NCBI GenBank assembly: GCA_046724395.1
Contig: JBKOWM010000100.1
Location: forward strand, 1 to 19,471
Reading direction: 5' to 3'
DNA: 19,471 nt
DNA from: DATAEU01 sp046724395
Lineage (GTDB): Bacteria > Actinomycetota > UBA4738 > HRBIN12
Shown piece after piece: positions 6,922-14,076 of the stretch. The notes beneath the pieces are model-generated. The model made no database searches. It saw nothing but the letters and a program-made list of their open reading frames with translations, and was not told the DNA's origin. The position numbers and the translations under genes were made by a program. Positions within the stretch are counted from its first letter, which is position 1. Each line of letters opens with the position of its first letter.

Positions 6922-7785
6922 ATGTCCTCGACGGAGCTGGACCTTCCGGTGCTCGTGACCCCCGAGCAGATCCGTCGCCGTGAGTTCGTGACGACGCGTC
7001 GCGGTTACGACGTCGAACAGGTGAGGGACTATCTCGAGCAGGTCGCGCGCCAGGTCGAGCAGATGGACGCGATGTTGCGAACCGCCAAGCTGCGGGCCGG
7101 CGAGGAAAGCGGACACTCGTCCTCCCGCGTGGATCCCTACGAACAGCTGTCGCGGCGGTTCGCCGAGGTCCTGCGCGCGACGGACCGCGAAGCGGATCGA
7201 CTCCGACGGGAGGCCAAGGACGAGGCAGACCGCATCGTCCGTGAGGCTCGCGCGGACGCGGACCGTATCAGGCTCGACGCGCAGACGCGCGCGGAGCACG
7301 CGCGCGACGATGCCGAACGCGCTCTTCGCGAGGCGCGGGAGCGGGCCGACCGAACGATGTCCGGGCTCGCCTCGCGTCGAGCAGCGCTCGTCGAGCAGCT
7401 TTCGGCGATGCAGGAGCGGTTGCTCGGCGTCGCGCGCGAACTCGAGGAGACGATCGAGCGGCCGGAGAACGACGCCGAGGTCGTCGCCTCGCTCGAGGGC
7501 GCGGCCGACCGTGACGCGGCCGCTGGCGCCGAGCGTGACCGGACCGTCGATGGCGCTCACGGTGGCGCAGAGCCGACGCCCGGCACCCCCGCGCAGGGTG
7601 CGACCGATCCCGGCGCGGCCGATCGGCCCCCGTCCCAGCGTCCGGCGGGCACGGGCGGCGTGATCGACCTCCGCGACCCGGACGCAGTGGCCGAGGAGCT
7701 ATGGTCCTCTTCCGACCCGGACGACCTGCGGATTCCGGAGATCCCCCCGCTGGACCTCGACTGGGACGACGACAGCCGCACCTGA
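6922..7785 (+). CDS. DivIVA-domain coiled-coil protein
   Basis: A 287-residue protein. Residues about 13-50 (T-P-E-Q-I-R-R-R-E-F, then R-R-G-Y-D-V-E-Q-V and D-Y-L) match the start of DivIVA/GpsB-type proteins, where this region binds membrane. Residues about 70-178 are a long charged coiled coil rich in Arg, Glu, Asp and Ala. From about 180 the sequence is disordered and Gly/Ala/Pro-rich, ending in an acidic tail near P-P-L-D-L-D-W-D-D-D. AGGAGG at 6909-6914 gives a 7-base spacing to ATG 6922. DivIVA proteins mark poles or septa and recruit cell-wall or division partners. It is unlikely to be the main Wag31/DivIVA, which normally sits by ftsZ and ylm genes. Its position between DUF1385 and prfA suggests a lineage-specific paralogue. 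Cellular role is inferred. Confidence 0.82.
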   Translation: MSSTELDLPVLVTPEQIRRREFVTTRRGYDVEQVRDYLEQVARQVEQMDAMLRTAKLRAGEESGHSSSRVDPYEQLSRRFAEVLRATDREADRLRREAKDEADRIVREARADADRIRLDAQTRAEHARDDAERALREARERADRTMSGLASRRAALVEQLSAMQERLLGVARELEETIERPENDAEVVASLEGAADRDAAAGAERDRTVDGAHGGAEPTPGTPAQGATDPGAADRPPSQRPAGTGGVIDLRDPDAVAEELWSSSDPDDLRIPEIPPLDLDWDDDSRT

Positions 7786-7819
7786 GCCGAGGCGCGGTCC
7801 CGCCCGAGCGGCCGTCGCG

Positions 7820-7825
7820 GATAAT
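7820..7825 (+). promoter_or_regulatory. Possible -10 box for a leaderless prfA transcript
   Basis: GATAAT ends 6 bases before the prfA ATG at 7832, which would place transcription start at or next to the A of ATG. There is no Shine-Dalgarno sequence before prfA, which fits. No good -35 hexamer was found. Confidence 0.4.
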
Positions 7826-7831
7826 CGGCGC

Positions 7832-8911
7832 ATGGACGTTATCGACCGCCTCGACGAGCTGGAGCGCCGCTTCGACGATCTCTCCAGACAGATGTCCTCG
7901 CCCGCCGTCGCCTCCGATCCCGATCGCATTCGCCGGCTCGGCAAGGACCTCGCCGAGCTCCAGGACGTGGTCGCGCCGTACCGCGAGTACAAGGAGGCGA
8001 TGCGCGAGGCCGACGAGGCGACCTCGCTCGCGAGGAAGGAAACCGACGCCGAGATGGCCGCGTTCCTCCGCGACGAGGCGCAGGCAGCTGGCACGAGGGT
8101 CGAGGAGCTTCGCAGTCGTCTCGAGGCGCTTCTCGTGCCGAAAGACCCCAACGACGAGCGGGACGTCGTGGTCGAGATCCGGGCCGGTGCCGGGGGGCAG
8201 GAGGCGGCGCTGTGGGCGGGTGAGCTGCTCGAGCTCTATCGACGCTTCGCCGAGCGTCACCATTACAAGACCGAGGGGCTGAGCGCGTCGCCGTCGGATC
8301 TCGGCGGGTTCAAGGAGGTGGTGCTCGAGGTCCGTGGCAAGGGCGCGTACTCGCGACTGAAGCACGAGTCCGGCGTCCACCGCGTCCAGCGCGTCCCGGT
8401 CACCGAATCACAGGGTCGCGTCCACACCTCGACCGCGACGGTTGCGGTCCTGCCGGAGGCCGACGAGGTCGACGTCGAGATCAGACCGGAGGATCTCGAG
8501 ATCGACGTCTTCCGCTCCTCCGGGCCGGGCGGTCAGTCGGTCAACACGACGGACTCCGCGGTGCGGATCACGCACAAACCGACCGGCATCGTCGTCGGAT
8601 CGCAGGAGGAGCGCTCGCAGCTGCAGAACCGGGAGAAGGCGATGCGCTACCTCCGCGCGCGGCTGTTGCACCGCGCACAGGAGGAGGCGGCAGCGAAGGA
8701 GGCGGCCGCCAGGCGCTCGCAGGTCGGCACGGGGGAGCGGGCCGAGAAGATCCGCACCTACAACTTTCCCGAGAATCGTGTGACGGACCACCGCGTGAAG
8801 TTGACGGTCCACCAGCTGCAGAATGTCCTCGCGGGCGACATCGACTCGTTCGTCGACGCGCTCCTCGCCGCGGAGCGCGCCGAGCAGCTGGCGGGCAACG
8901 GTCGGGCGTGA
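7832..8911 (+). CDS. prfA: Peptide chain release factor 1
   Basis: A 359-residue class I release factor that recognises UAA and UAG and triggers release of the finished peptide. The codon-recognition tripeptide is P-V-T at 189-191 (the P-x-T of RF1; RF2 has S-P-F), and the catalytic G-G-Q is at 233-235 in S-G-P-G-G-Q-S-V-N. Residues 1-105 form the N-terminal helical domain. A second G-G-Q triplet occurs at 121-123, where E. coli RF1 has G-G-D; it is not catalytic. The methyltransferase that modifies the catalytic glutamine, PrmC, begins one base after the stop codon. Length and motifs are normal. Confidence 0.97.
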   Translation: MDVIDRLDELERRFDDLSRQMSSPAVASDPDRIRRLGKDLAELQDVVAPYREYKEAMREADEATSLARKETDAEMAAFLRDEAQAAGTRVEELRSRLEALLVPKDPNDERDVVVEIRAGAGGQEAALWAGELLELYRRFAERHHYKTEGLSASPSDLGGFKEVVLEVRGKGAYSRLKHESGVHRVQRVPVTESQGRVHTSTATVAVLPEADEVDVEIRPEDLEIDVFRSSGPGGQSVNTTDSAVRITHKPTGIVVGSQEERSQLQNREKAMRYLRARLLHRAQEEAAAKEAAARRSQVGTGERAEKIRTYNFPENRVTDHRVKLTVHQLQNVLAGDIDSFVDALLAAERAEQLAGNGRA

Positions 8912-8912
8912 C

Positions 8913-9743
8913 GTGCGGCCGGCCGAGGTCGTTCGTCGCGCCACCGACTATCTAGCGCGTCACGACGTCGCAAGCCCTCGCGAGACCGCCGAAGTCCTGA
9001 TGACCATGGTCCTGGACACCGACCGCGCGTCGATGTACGCGAGAACGCAGTGGCTCGACGCGCGCGAGGCCCGGATGTTCGGCCGTGCGATCTGCCAGCG
9101 TTGCGCCGGTGTTCCGCTGCAGCATCTCACCGGAGAGCAGTCGTTCCGTCGAATATCGCTCGACGTGCGTCCGGGCGTGTTCATTCCCCGCCCGGAGACC
9201 GAGATCCTCGTCGAGGCGGCGCTCGAGCGCCTCGGGCAGGCCGAAGATCCCGTCATCGTCGACGTCGGGACGGGGACGGGAGCGATCGCTCTCGCCCTGA
9301 AGGACGAACGACCGGACGCGCGCGTGTTCGCAACGGACATCTCGGTCGAGGCCACCGAGCTCGCGAGGTCGAACGCCGCGCACCTCGGCCTCGAGGTGAC
9401 CGTCCTGGATGGGTACTTGCTCGATCCTCTGCCCGCGCAGCTCCGGGGCTGGCTCGATCTCGTCGTGAGCAATCCCCCCTACGTAACGCCCCAGGAATAC
9501 GAGGACCTTCCTGCCGAGGTGCGCGCCGACCCCGCCTCGGCCCTCATAGGAGGCGTCGAGGTGTATGACGCGCTCGCCCACGACGCCGCTCGCTGGCTCC
9601 GCGACGGCGGCGTCCTGGCGGTTGAGATCGGCGCGTCACACGCACCGGCCGTCGCCGATGTCCTCGCGCGCCGGTTCGCGGGCATCGAGGTGCGTCCGGA
9701 CCTCGCAGGCCGCGACCGCGTCGTGCTCGCGCGCCGGCCGTGA
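8913..9743 (+). CDS. prmC: Release factor glutamine methyltransferase PrmC (HemK)
   Basis: A 276-residue S-adenosylmethionine-dependent enzyme that N5-methylates the glutamine of the G-G-Q motif in release factors. The N-terminal helical part (1-85) is followed by the F-I-P-R-P-E-T-E stretch at 90-97, SAM-binding D-V-G-T-G-T-G-A at 117-124, and the N-P-P-Y substrate glutamine motif at 187-190. GTG 8913 is used because it gives the usual family start and lies one base after the prfA stop, which suggests translational coupling. The frame remains open upstream over prfA but that part has no family resemblance. prfA-prmC pairing is widespread. Confidence 0.95.
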   Translation: MRPAEVVRRATDYLARHDVASPRETAEVLMTMVLDTDRASMYARTQWLDAREARMFGRAICQRCAGVPLQHLTGEQSFRRISLDVRPGVFIPRPETEILVEAALERLGQAEDPVIVDVGTGTGAIALALKDERPDARVFATDISVEATELARSNAAHLGLEVTVLDGYLLDPLPAQLRGWLDLVVSNPPYVTPQEYEDLPAEVRADPASALIGGVEVYDALAHDAARWLRDGGVLAVEIGASHAPAVADVLARRFAGIEVRPDLAGRDRVVLARRP

Positions 9744-10360
9744 GCGACCGAATCGAGGCCGCCGCGGCGGCGGCGCTCGCCGGAGGACTGATCGTGCTGC
9801 CGACAGACACGGTCTACGGAATCGGGACGCGTCCGGACGACCCGGCCGCGACGGCGCGCCTGTTCGAGGCGAAAGGTCGTCCTCGCGAGCTCGAGCTGCC
9901 CGTTCTCGTCGCCTCGCGAGAAGCAGCCGAGCGGATCGCGCTCTTCGACGACCGGGCCGCGGCGCTCGCTCAAACGCACTGGCCCGGTGCCCTCACGATC
10001 GTGCTCCGGCGCGCCGATTCGAGCCGAACGTGGGACCTGGGCGGCGATCCGCGGACCGTTGGCGTGCGGATTCCGGACCATCGACTCGCGCTCGCCGTGC
10101 TGTCTCGCACCGGACCGCTCGCCGTCACGAGCGCGAATCGATCGGGCGAGGCCACGCCCGGATCGTGCGACGACCTCGTGGCGATATTCGGCGACGCGGT
10201 GAAAATCTATGTCTGTCAGCCCGACGCACCCTCGGGCGTGGCCTCGACCGTCGTCGATCTCACCGGCGACGCGCCGCGGGTGCTGCGACAGGGAAACGTC
10301 GCGGTCGGATCGACCACGGGGTCTGGGCTGAAGAAGCGAGCGCGAAGCCGCGAGCGTTAG
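9740..10360 (+). CDS. tsaC: L-threonylcarbamoyladenylate synthase (YrdC/Sua5 family)
   Basis: A 206-residue YrdC-domain enzyme that makes threonylcarbamoyl-AMP from threonine, bicarbonate and ATP, the first step of t6A37 modification in ANN-decoding tRNAs. Family features: L-P-T-D-T-V-Y-G-I-G at 20-29, K-G-R-P near 45-48, H-W-P-G-A-L-T near 80-86, and V-T-S-A-N-R-S-G near 128-135. It lacks the extra C-terminal Sua5 domain, so it is the short form. GTG 9740 overlaps the prmC stop (GTGA). The last dozen codons and the stop codon are supplied by the dispersed repeat copy B, giving an odd Lys/Arg-rich end (K-K-R-A-R-S-R-E-R) that is probably not functional. Confidence 0.93.
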   Translation: MSDRIEAAAAAALAGGLIVLPTDTVYGIGTRPDDPAATARLFEAKGRPRELELPVLVASREAAERIALFDDRAAALAQTHWPGALTIVLRRADSSRTWDLGGDPRTVGVRIPDHRLALAVLSRTGPLAVTSANRSGEATPGSCDDLVAIFGDAVKIYVCQPDAPSGVASTVVDLTGDAPRVLRQGNVAVGSTTGSGLKKRARSRER

Positions 10361-10368
10361 CCTCCACG
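10325..10368 (+). repeat. Hairpin-forming dispersed repeat, copy B
   Basis: GGGCTGA (10325-10331) can pair with TTAGCCT (10357-10363) using two G-U pairs, around a loop rich in GCGAGCG. Core 10329-10368 matches copy A (5555-5594) with about 33 of 40 positions shared if two single-base gaps are allowed. This copy overlaps the end of the sua5-type gene and contains its TAG stop; copy A lies just after a stop. Same strand and same position relative to a gene end. Confidence 0.6.
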
Positions 10369-10404
10369 GTCCTCGACGCAGCGAGAGGTTCCAACCCAGA
10401 GCGA

Positions 10405-10413
10405 TGCTAGACT
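10405..10413 (+). promoter_or_regulatory. Extended -10 promoter for the phosphatase-rpiB-glyA genes
   Basis: TGCTAGACT is a TG-N extended -10 with TAGACT as hexamer (10408-10413). It predicts transcription start at about 10420, some 8 bases before ATG 10428. There is no Shine-Dalgarno sequence at that ATG, consistent with a nearly leaderless message. The -35 region has no clear hexamer, as often seen with extended -10 promoters. Confidence 0.5.
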
Positions 10414-10427
10414 CCGCGCGATCCCGA

Positions 10428-11012
10428 ATGGCCGGCATTCTCGTCGTGTGCACCGGAAATATCTGTCGCTCGCCGATGGCCGAAGCCTTCCTTCGGCGCG
10501 CGCTCGTGGAGCGCCTCGGCAATGCCGCCCCGCCGGTCCGATCCGCTGGCGTCATCGGCAGCCCGGGTGGTCCCGCCATGGAGGAGTCCGTCCGCGCCGC
10601 GGCCGAACGCGGAGCCGACATCTCGACGCACGTCGCCGCCCGGCTGGACGCGGCCCACGTCGCCGACGCCGATCTCATCGTGACGATGGCGGGAGAGCAT
10701 CGCGACGCCATATCGCGCGCGGCACCCGATCACGCAAGGAAGACGTTCACGCTCAAAGAGGTCGTGCGGCTGCTCGAGCATTCGCCGCCGCCGGCGCACG
10801 GCCTCGATGTTGGCGCTGCGGCCGCTCACGCCGACGAGCTCCGCCGGGGGCGGGTCCTCGCTCGTGGATACGACGACGATGTCGTCGATCCCCTCGGATC
10901 GTCGCTCGCCACGTATCGGGCCGTGGCTTTGGAGCTCGACGAGTGGTGCGAGCGCCTGGCCGCTGCACTCGCAGGCCGAGTGCAGGCAACCGCCGGCGCC
11001 GAGGGGGAGTAA
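10428..11012 (+). CDS. Low-molecular-weight protein-tyrosine-phosphatase-like enzyme
   Basis: A 194-residue phosphatase. The catalytic P-loop C-T-G-N-I-C-R-S is at 8-15 (nucleophile Cys8, Arg14), and D-D-D-V-V-D-P-L-G near 148-156 carries the general-acid Asp. The family removes phosphate from tyrosine or, for Bacillus YwlE, arginine. In YwlE a Thr sits in the P-loop where this protein has Ile12; Ile there is typical of tyrosine phosphatases, so phosphotyrosine is the better guess. ATG 10428 is preferred over an in-frame ATG at 10404 because the latter lies upstream of and across the -10 box, and the family begins right before the P-loop strand. At 194 residues it is longer than the usual 150, with an Ala/Arg-rich insertion before the Asp loop. 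rpiB follows after 3 bases. Confidence 0.88.
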   Translation: MAGILVVCTGNICRSPMAEAFLRRALVERLGNAAPPVRSAGVIGSPGGPAMEESVRAAAERGADISTHVAARLDAAHVADADLIVTMAGEHRDAISRAAPDHARKTFTLKEVVRLLEHSPPPAHGLDVGAAAAHADELRRGRVLARGYDDDVVDPLGSSLATYRAVALELDEWCERLAAALAGRVQATAGAEGE

Positions 11013-11015
11013 GAG

Positions 11016-11462
11016 GTGCGGATCGCGATCGCATCCGACCACGCCGGCTACGCTCTGAAGGAGCAGCTGAAAGACTTCCTCGCGGGTGGTGGACACGAGG
11101 TCCGCGACCTCGGGACACACGCCGGTGAGCCGGTCGATTACCCGGACATCTGCGCGGACGCCGCGAGAACGCTCGCGCGCGGGGAGGTCGATCGCGCCGT
11201 CCTCGTCGGCGGCTCTGGGCAGGGTGAGCAGATCGTCGCGAACAAGATCCACGGGATCCGGGCGGCCCTATGCAACGACCTGTACGCGGCGCGTTTCTCT
11301 CGAGCGCACAACGACGCGAACATCGTCACGCTCGGGGCGCGGGTGATCGCTGCGGAGCTCGCGCGCGAGATCCTCGCGGTGTGGTTCTCGACACCGTTCG
11401 ACGGCGGACGGCACGCCCGACGAGTCGAACGAATCGGTCAAATCGAACGGGGTGAGGCATGA
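11016..11462 (+). CDS. rpiB: Ribose-5-phosphate isomerase B
   Basis: A 148-residue isomerase interconverting ribose 5-phosphate and ribulose 5-phosphate in the non-oxidative pentose phosphate pathway. It begins with S-D-H-A-G at 7-11. The active-site loop is G-G-S-G-Q-G-E at 65-71: it lacks the catalytic Cys of the E. coli type and has Glu71 instead, as in Mycobacterium tuberculosis RpiB, where that Glu is the base. H-N-D-A-N-I-V-T-L at 98-106 is the other signature. GTG 11016 follows GAGGGGGAG at 11001-11009 with suitable spacing. glyA overlaps its stop (ATGA). Together with the transaldolase at 3152-3817 it makes this window relatively rich in pentose phosphate enzymes. Confidence 0.95.
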   Translation: MRIAIASDHAGYALKEQLKDFLAGGGHEVRDLGTHAGEPVDYPDICADAARTLARGEVDRAVLVGGSGQGEQIVANKIHGIRAALCNDLYAARFSRAHNDANIVTLGARVIAAELAREILAVWFSTPFDGGRHARRVERIGQIERGEA

Positions 11463-12724
11463 GCGGGTTCGTGGCCGACTGGGAGGCTCTTCGCGCAACC
11501 GATCCCGAGATCGCCGACGCGCTGGAAGGCGAGCTGCGGCGGGAGCGAACGACGCTGCGACTGATCGCGTCGGAGAACTACACGACGCCCTCGGTCCTGG
11601 CGGCCGTCGCGTCGACGCTGACCAACAAGTACGCGGAGGGGTACCCCGGCCGCCGGTACTACGGCGGGTGCGAGTGGGTCGACGTCGTCGAGACCCTGGC
11701 CATCGACCGGGCGAAGCGCCTGCTCGGGGCCGAGCACGCGAACGTCCAGCCGCACGCGGGCGCGCAGGCGAATCTCGCCGTGTTCGGCGCGTTCCTTGAT
11801 CCCCGCTCGGATGGCGCCGTCCTCGGGATGTCGCTCGCACACGGCGGCCACCTGACGCACGGGTCGCCGGTCAACGTCTCCGGCAAATGGTTCAGGTTCG
11901 TGCCGTACGAGGTCGAAGCCGACACCGAGGTGCTCGACATGGACCGCGTGCGCGACCTGGCGCATGAGCATCGGCCGCGGATCGTGCTGACCGGTTACAC
12001 GGCGTATCCGCGCACGATCGATTTCCGCGCCTTCCGCGACATCGCCGACGAGGTCGGCGCGATTCTGTGGGTCGACGCGTCTCATTTCATCGGCCTCTCG
12101 GCGGGTGGCGCGTACCCGAACCCGACGCGATACGCCGACGTCGTCACCTTCACGACGCACAAGACGCTCCGCGGGCCGCGGGGGGCGGCGATCGTGTGCC
12201 GAGAGGAATATGCCAAGGCCATCGACAAGGCGGTCTTCCCGATGATGCAGGGCGGGCCGCTCGAGCACGTCGTCGCGGCCAAGGCGGTCGCGTTCAAACA
12301 GGCGATGACGCCAGAGTTCCGTGCCTATGCCGCCCGAACGGTGCGGACCGCCCGGGCGCTCGCCGTCGGGCTCGAGAACGAAGGCGTCCGGGTCATCTCG
12401 GGGGGGACCGACTCGCACCTCGTCCTTGCCGACGTCCGCCCCGTGGGCATCACCGGCCGCCGGGCGGAGGCCGTGTGCGACGAGGTCGGCATCGCGCTGA
12501 ACAAGAACTCGATACCGTTCGACCCGATGCCGCCGCTCGATCCGTCGGGTATCCGTGTCGGGACCGCGGCGCCCGCGACCCTCGGCATGGATGAGGCCGA
12601 GATGAAGGAGGTCGCGGCGATCGTCGGCGAGGCGCTGCGGGGGGCAGAGGACGAAGGCGCAAAGGCCGCATGCCGGTCGCGAGTCGCGGAGTTGATGTCG
12701 CGCTTCCCGGTCTACCCGGGCTGA
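11459..12724 (+). CDS. glyA: Serine hydroxymethyltransferase (divergent GlyA)
   Basis: A 421-residue PLP enzyme converting serine and tetrahydrofolate to glycine and methylene-tetrahydrofolate. The PLP lysine is Lys235 in T-T-H-K-T-L-R-G-P-R-G, with Asp206 and His209 (D-A-S-H) holding the cofactor ring, and R-x-G-T at about 364-367 keeps the substrate-carboxylate arginine. Several near-invariant places differ: H-A-G-A-Q-A-N at 99-105 instead of H-S-G-(S/A)-Q-A-N, D-A-S-H instead of D-M-A-H, F-P-M-M-Q-G-G-P-L-E-H instead of F-P-G-x-Q-G-G-P-L-M-H, and A-T-L-G-M where most have T-T-R-G. The full length and intact catalytic core suggest an active enzyme from a divergent GlyA branch; another SHMT-like aldolase specificity is possible. 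The ATG overlaps the rpiB stop (ATGA). Confidence 0.88.
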   Translation: MSGFVADWEALRATDPEIADALEGELRRERTTLRLIASENYTTPSVLAAVASTLTNKYAEGYPGRRYYGGCEWVDVVETLAIDRAKRLLGAEHANVQPHAGAQANLAVFGAFLDPRSDGAVLGMSLAHGGHLTHGSPVNVSGKWFRFVPYEVEADTEVLDMDRVRDLAHEHRPRIVLTGYTAYPRTIDFRAFRDIADEVGAILWVDASHFIGLSAGGAYPNPTRYADVVTFTTHKTLRGPRGAAIVCREEYAKAIDKAVFPMMQGGPLEHVVAAKAVAFKQAMTPEFRAYAARTVRTARALAVGLENEGVRVISGGTDSHLVLADVRPVGITGRRAEAVCDEVGIALNKNSIPFDPMPPLDPSGIRVGTAAPATLGMDEAEMKEVAAIVGEALRGAEDEGAKAACRSRVAELMSRFPVYPG

Positions 12725-12741
12725 CGGGATCGCCCCCGGGG

Positions 12742-12747
12742 TACCAT
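12742..12747 (+). promoter_or_regulatory. Possible -10 box for wecA/tagO
   Basis: TACCAT lies in the 32-base gap after glyA and ends 9 bases before GTG 12757. No Shine-Dalgarno sequence precedes that GTG. CTGACG at 12721-12726 resembles a -35 but the spacer (15) is short. Confidence 0.4.
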
Positions 12748-12756
12748 CTTGCGGAC

Positions 12757-13944
12757 GTGCTGTCCTATCTGGTCGTCGCCGGCGTCGCCGCCGTCGTGAC
12801 GTTCGGCGCCACCCCCGTCGTCCGGTCCCTGTCGATCCGTCTGGGATGGATCGATCGGCCTTCCGACCGGAAGGTCCACCCGAAGCCCACACCAACCGCC
12901 GGCGGCGTCGCCATCTTTGCCGGCGTCGCCGTGGCGATCGTGACGTCGCGGCTGCTCCCCGCGCTGCGGACCATCCACGAGGCCAGCTCCGACCAGGATG
13001 CGGCGCTCGCCGCCGCGATCGTCATCGTGGTGGTCGGGTTGATGGACGACGCCAAGGGCCTGTCGCCACTGGGGAAACTGGCCGGGCAGATCCTCGCGGC
13101 CGGCGTTCTCGTCCTGCTCGGCGTTCAGCTGCTGTACTTCTACTTCCCCGGCGCCGACACCGTCGTGCTGACCCCCGACCTCTCGGTCGAGCTCACGGTC
13201 CTGTGGATCGTTGCGATGATCAACGCGGTCAACCTCGTTGACGGACTCGACGGGCTCGCCGCCGGGATGGTGGCAATCGCCGCGATCGCGTTCTTCATCT
13301 ACATGCAACAGACCGCCGGCGTCGACGGGCGGGCATCGACCGCGGCCCTGCTCTCGGCGGTCGTGGCCGGCTCGGCGATCGGGTTCCTGCCGTGGAACCT
13401 GCATCCGGCGCGGATCTTCATGGGCGATACGGGATCGATGTTGCTCGGGCTGCTGATGGCCGTGGCGACGATCAGCGGGGTGGGCCGATGGAACATCGGA
13501 CCGAGTGCTGGCGACTTCGCCGTCTTTGCGATCCCGATCGTCGTCCCGCTGCTCGTGCTCGCCGTTCCGCTCCTCGACGTGCTCCTGGCGATCGTGCGCC
13601 GCGTGCGGCGAGGGATCGGAATTGGTCACGCCGACAAGCAGCACATCCATCATCGCCTGCTGGACATCGGGCACTCGCACCGGCAGGCGGTGTTCCTGAT
13701 GTATCTGTGGAGCGCGCTGATCTCGGCGTGCGCGCTCACCATCGCGTTCATCGACGGCGGCACTCTGGTGCTGTCGGTGGTGGTCGTCGCCGTCGTCTCG
13801 GCGGCAGTCCTTCCCCGACTCGTCCGGGACCGGACGCCGCACGGGAGCGATCGCGCCCTCCGGCCTTCGGACGTGTCATCGAACGGGCACGGTGGCGCTC
13901 CAGCCGGCAACGCGACGCCGCCGGCCGTTCAGGACACCGTGTGA
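12757..13944 (+). CDS. Undecaprenyl-phosphate N-acetylglucosamine-1-phosphate transferase (WecA/TagO family)
   Basis: A 395-residue polytopic membrane enzyme, about ten or eleven helices, that moves a sugar-1-phosphate (usually GlcNAc-1-P) from UDP-sugar to undecaprenyl phosphate, starting cell-surface polymer synthesis. Family motifs: D-R-K-V-H at 37-41, the D-D pair at 97-98, N-L-V-D-G-L-D-G at 159-166, G-D-T-G-S-M at 223-228, and the histidine cluster H-A-D-K-Q-H-I-H-H-R at 291-300. That last cluster places it in the WecA/TagO branch, not MraY. GTG 12757 gives the usual short lead into helix 1; the frame is open back into glyA but that part has no family resemblance. The C-terminal 50 residues are a disordered Pro/Gly-rich tail. 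In actinobacteria this gene normally directly precedes the atp operon. Confidence 0.93.
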   Translation: MLSYLVVAGVAAVVTFGATPVVRSLSIRLGWIDRPSDRKVHPKPTPTAGGVAIFAGVAVAIVTSRLLPALRTIHEASSDQDAALAAAIVIVVVGLMDDAKGLSPLGKLAGQILAAGVLVLLGVQLLYFYFPGADTVVLTPDLSVELTVLWIVAMINAVNLVDGLDGLAAGMVAIAAIAFFIYMQQTAGVDGRASTAALLSAVVAGSAIGFLPWNLHPARIFMGDTGSMLLGLLMAVATISGVGRWNIGPSAGDFAVFAIPIVVPLLVLAVPLLDVLLAIVRRVRRGIGIGHADKQHIHHRLLDIGHSHRQAVFLMYLWSALISACALTIAFIDGGTLVLSVVVVAVVSAAVLPRLVRDRTPHGSDRALRPSDVSSNGHGGAPAGNATPPAVQDTV

Positions 13945-13959
13945 ACGGACCCCGTTCGC
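13941..13959 (+). terminator. Hairpin over the wecA/tagO stop codon
   Basis: GTGAACGG (13941-13948) pairs with CCGTTCGC (13952-13959) with one wobble around a 3-base loop. It contains the TGA stop. No T-run follows, so any terminator role is uncertain; it may only stabilise the 3' end. Confidence 0.3.
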
Positions 13960-14068
13960 GGAGTCCATCCGCCCCGGTTGGCCGCTTCGTACAACTCACC
14001 GGAGGGCGCTCATCGAACGGCCGGTCGCCGGGCGCTCGCCGGGGGTGATGATGCGCCGCCCGCTGGGG

Positions 14069-14074
14069 CATAAT
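14069..14074 (+). promoter_or_regulatory. Possible -10 box of the pot operon
   Basis: CATAAT in a GC-rich 180-base gap, 50 bases before the potA start. It would start transcription near 14081, inside the adjacent dyad. The -35 region is poor, which would suit activator dependence. Confidence 0.4.
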
Positions 14075-14076
14075 CA

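Noticed and set aside
10385..10400. A stretch resembling a tRNA T-arm (gaggttccaaccc).
   Set aside because: No acceptor, D or anticodon arms can be drawn around it; it is a short chance match next to the repeat.
10404..10427. Upstream ATG of the phosphatase gene.
   Set aside because: It overlaps the extended -10 TGCTAGACT, so it would not be in the transcript, and the extra eight residues are not part of the family.
12670..12756. Upstream ATG of wecA/tagO inside glyA.
   Set aside because: It would add 29 residues with no family counterpart before helix 1; GTG 12757 after a -10-like box fits better.
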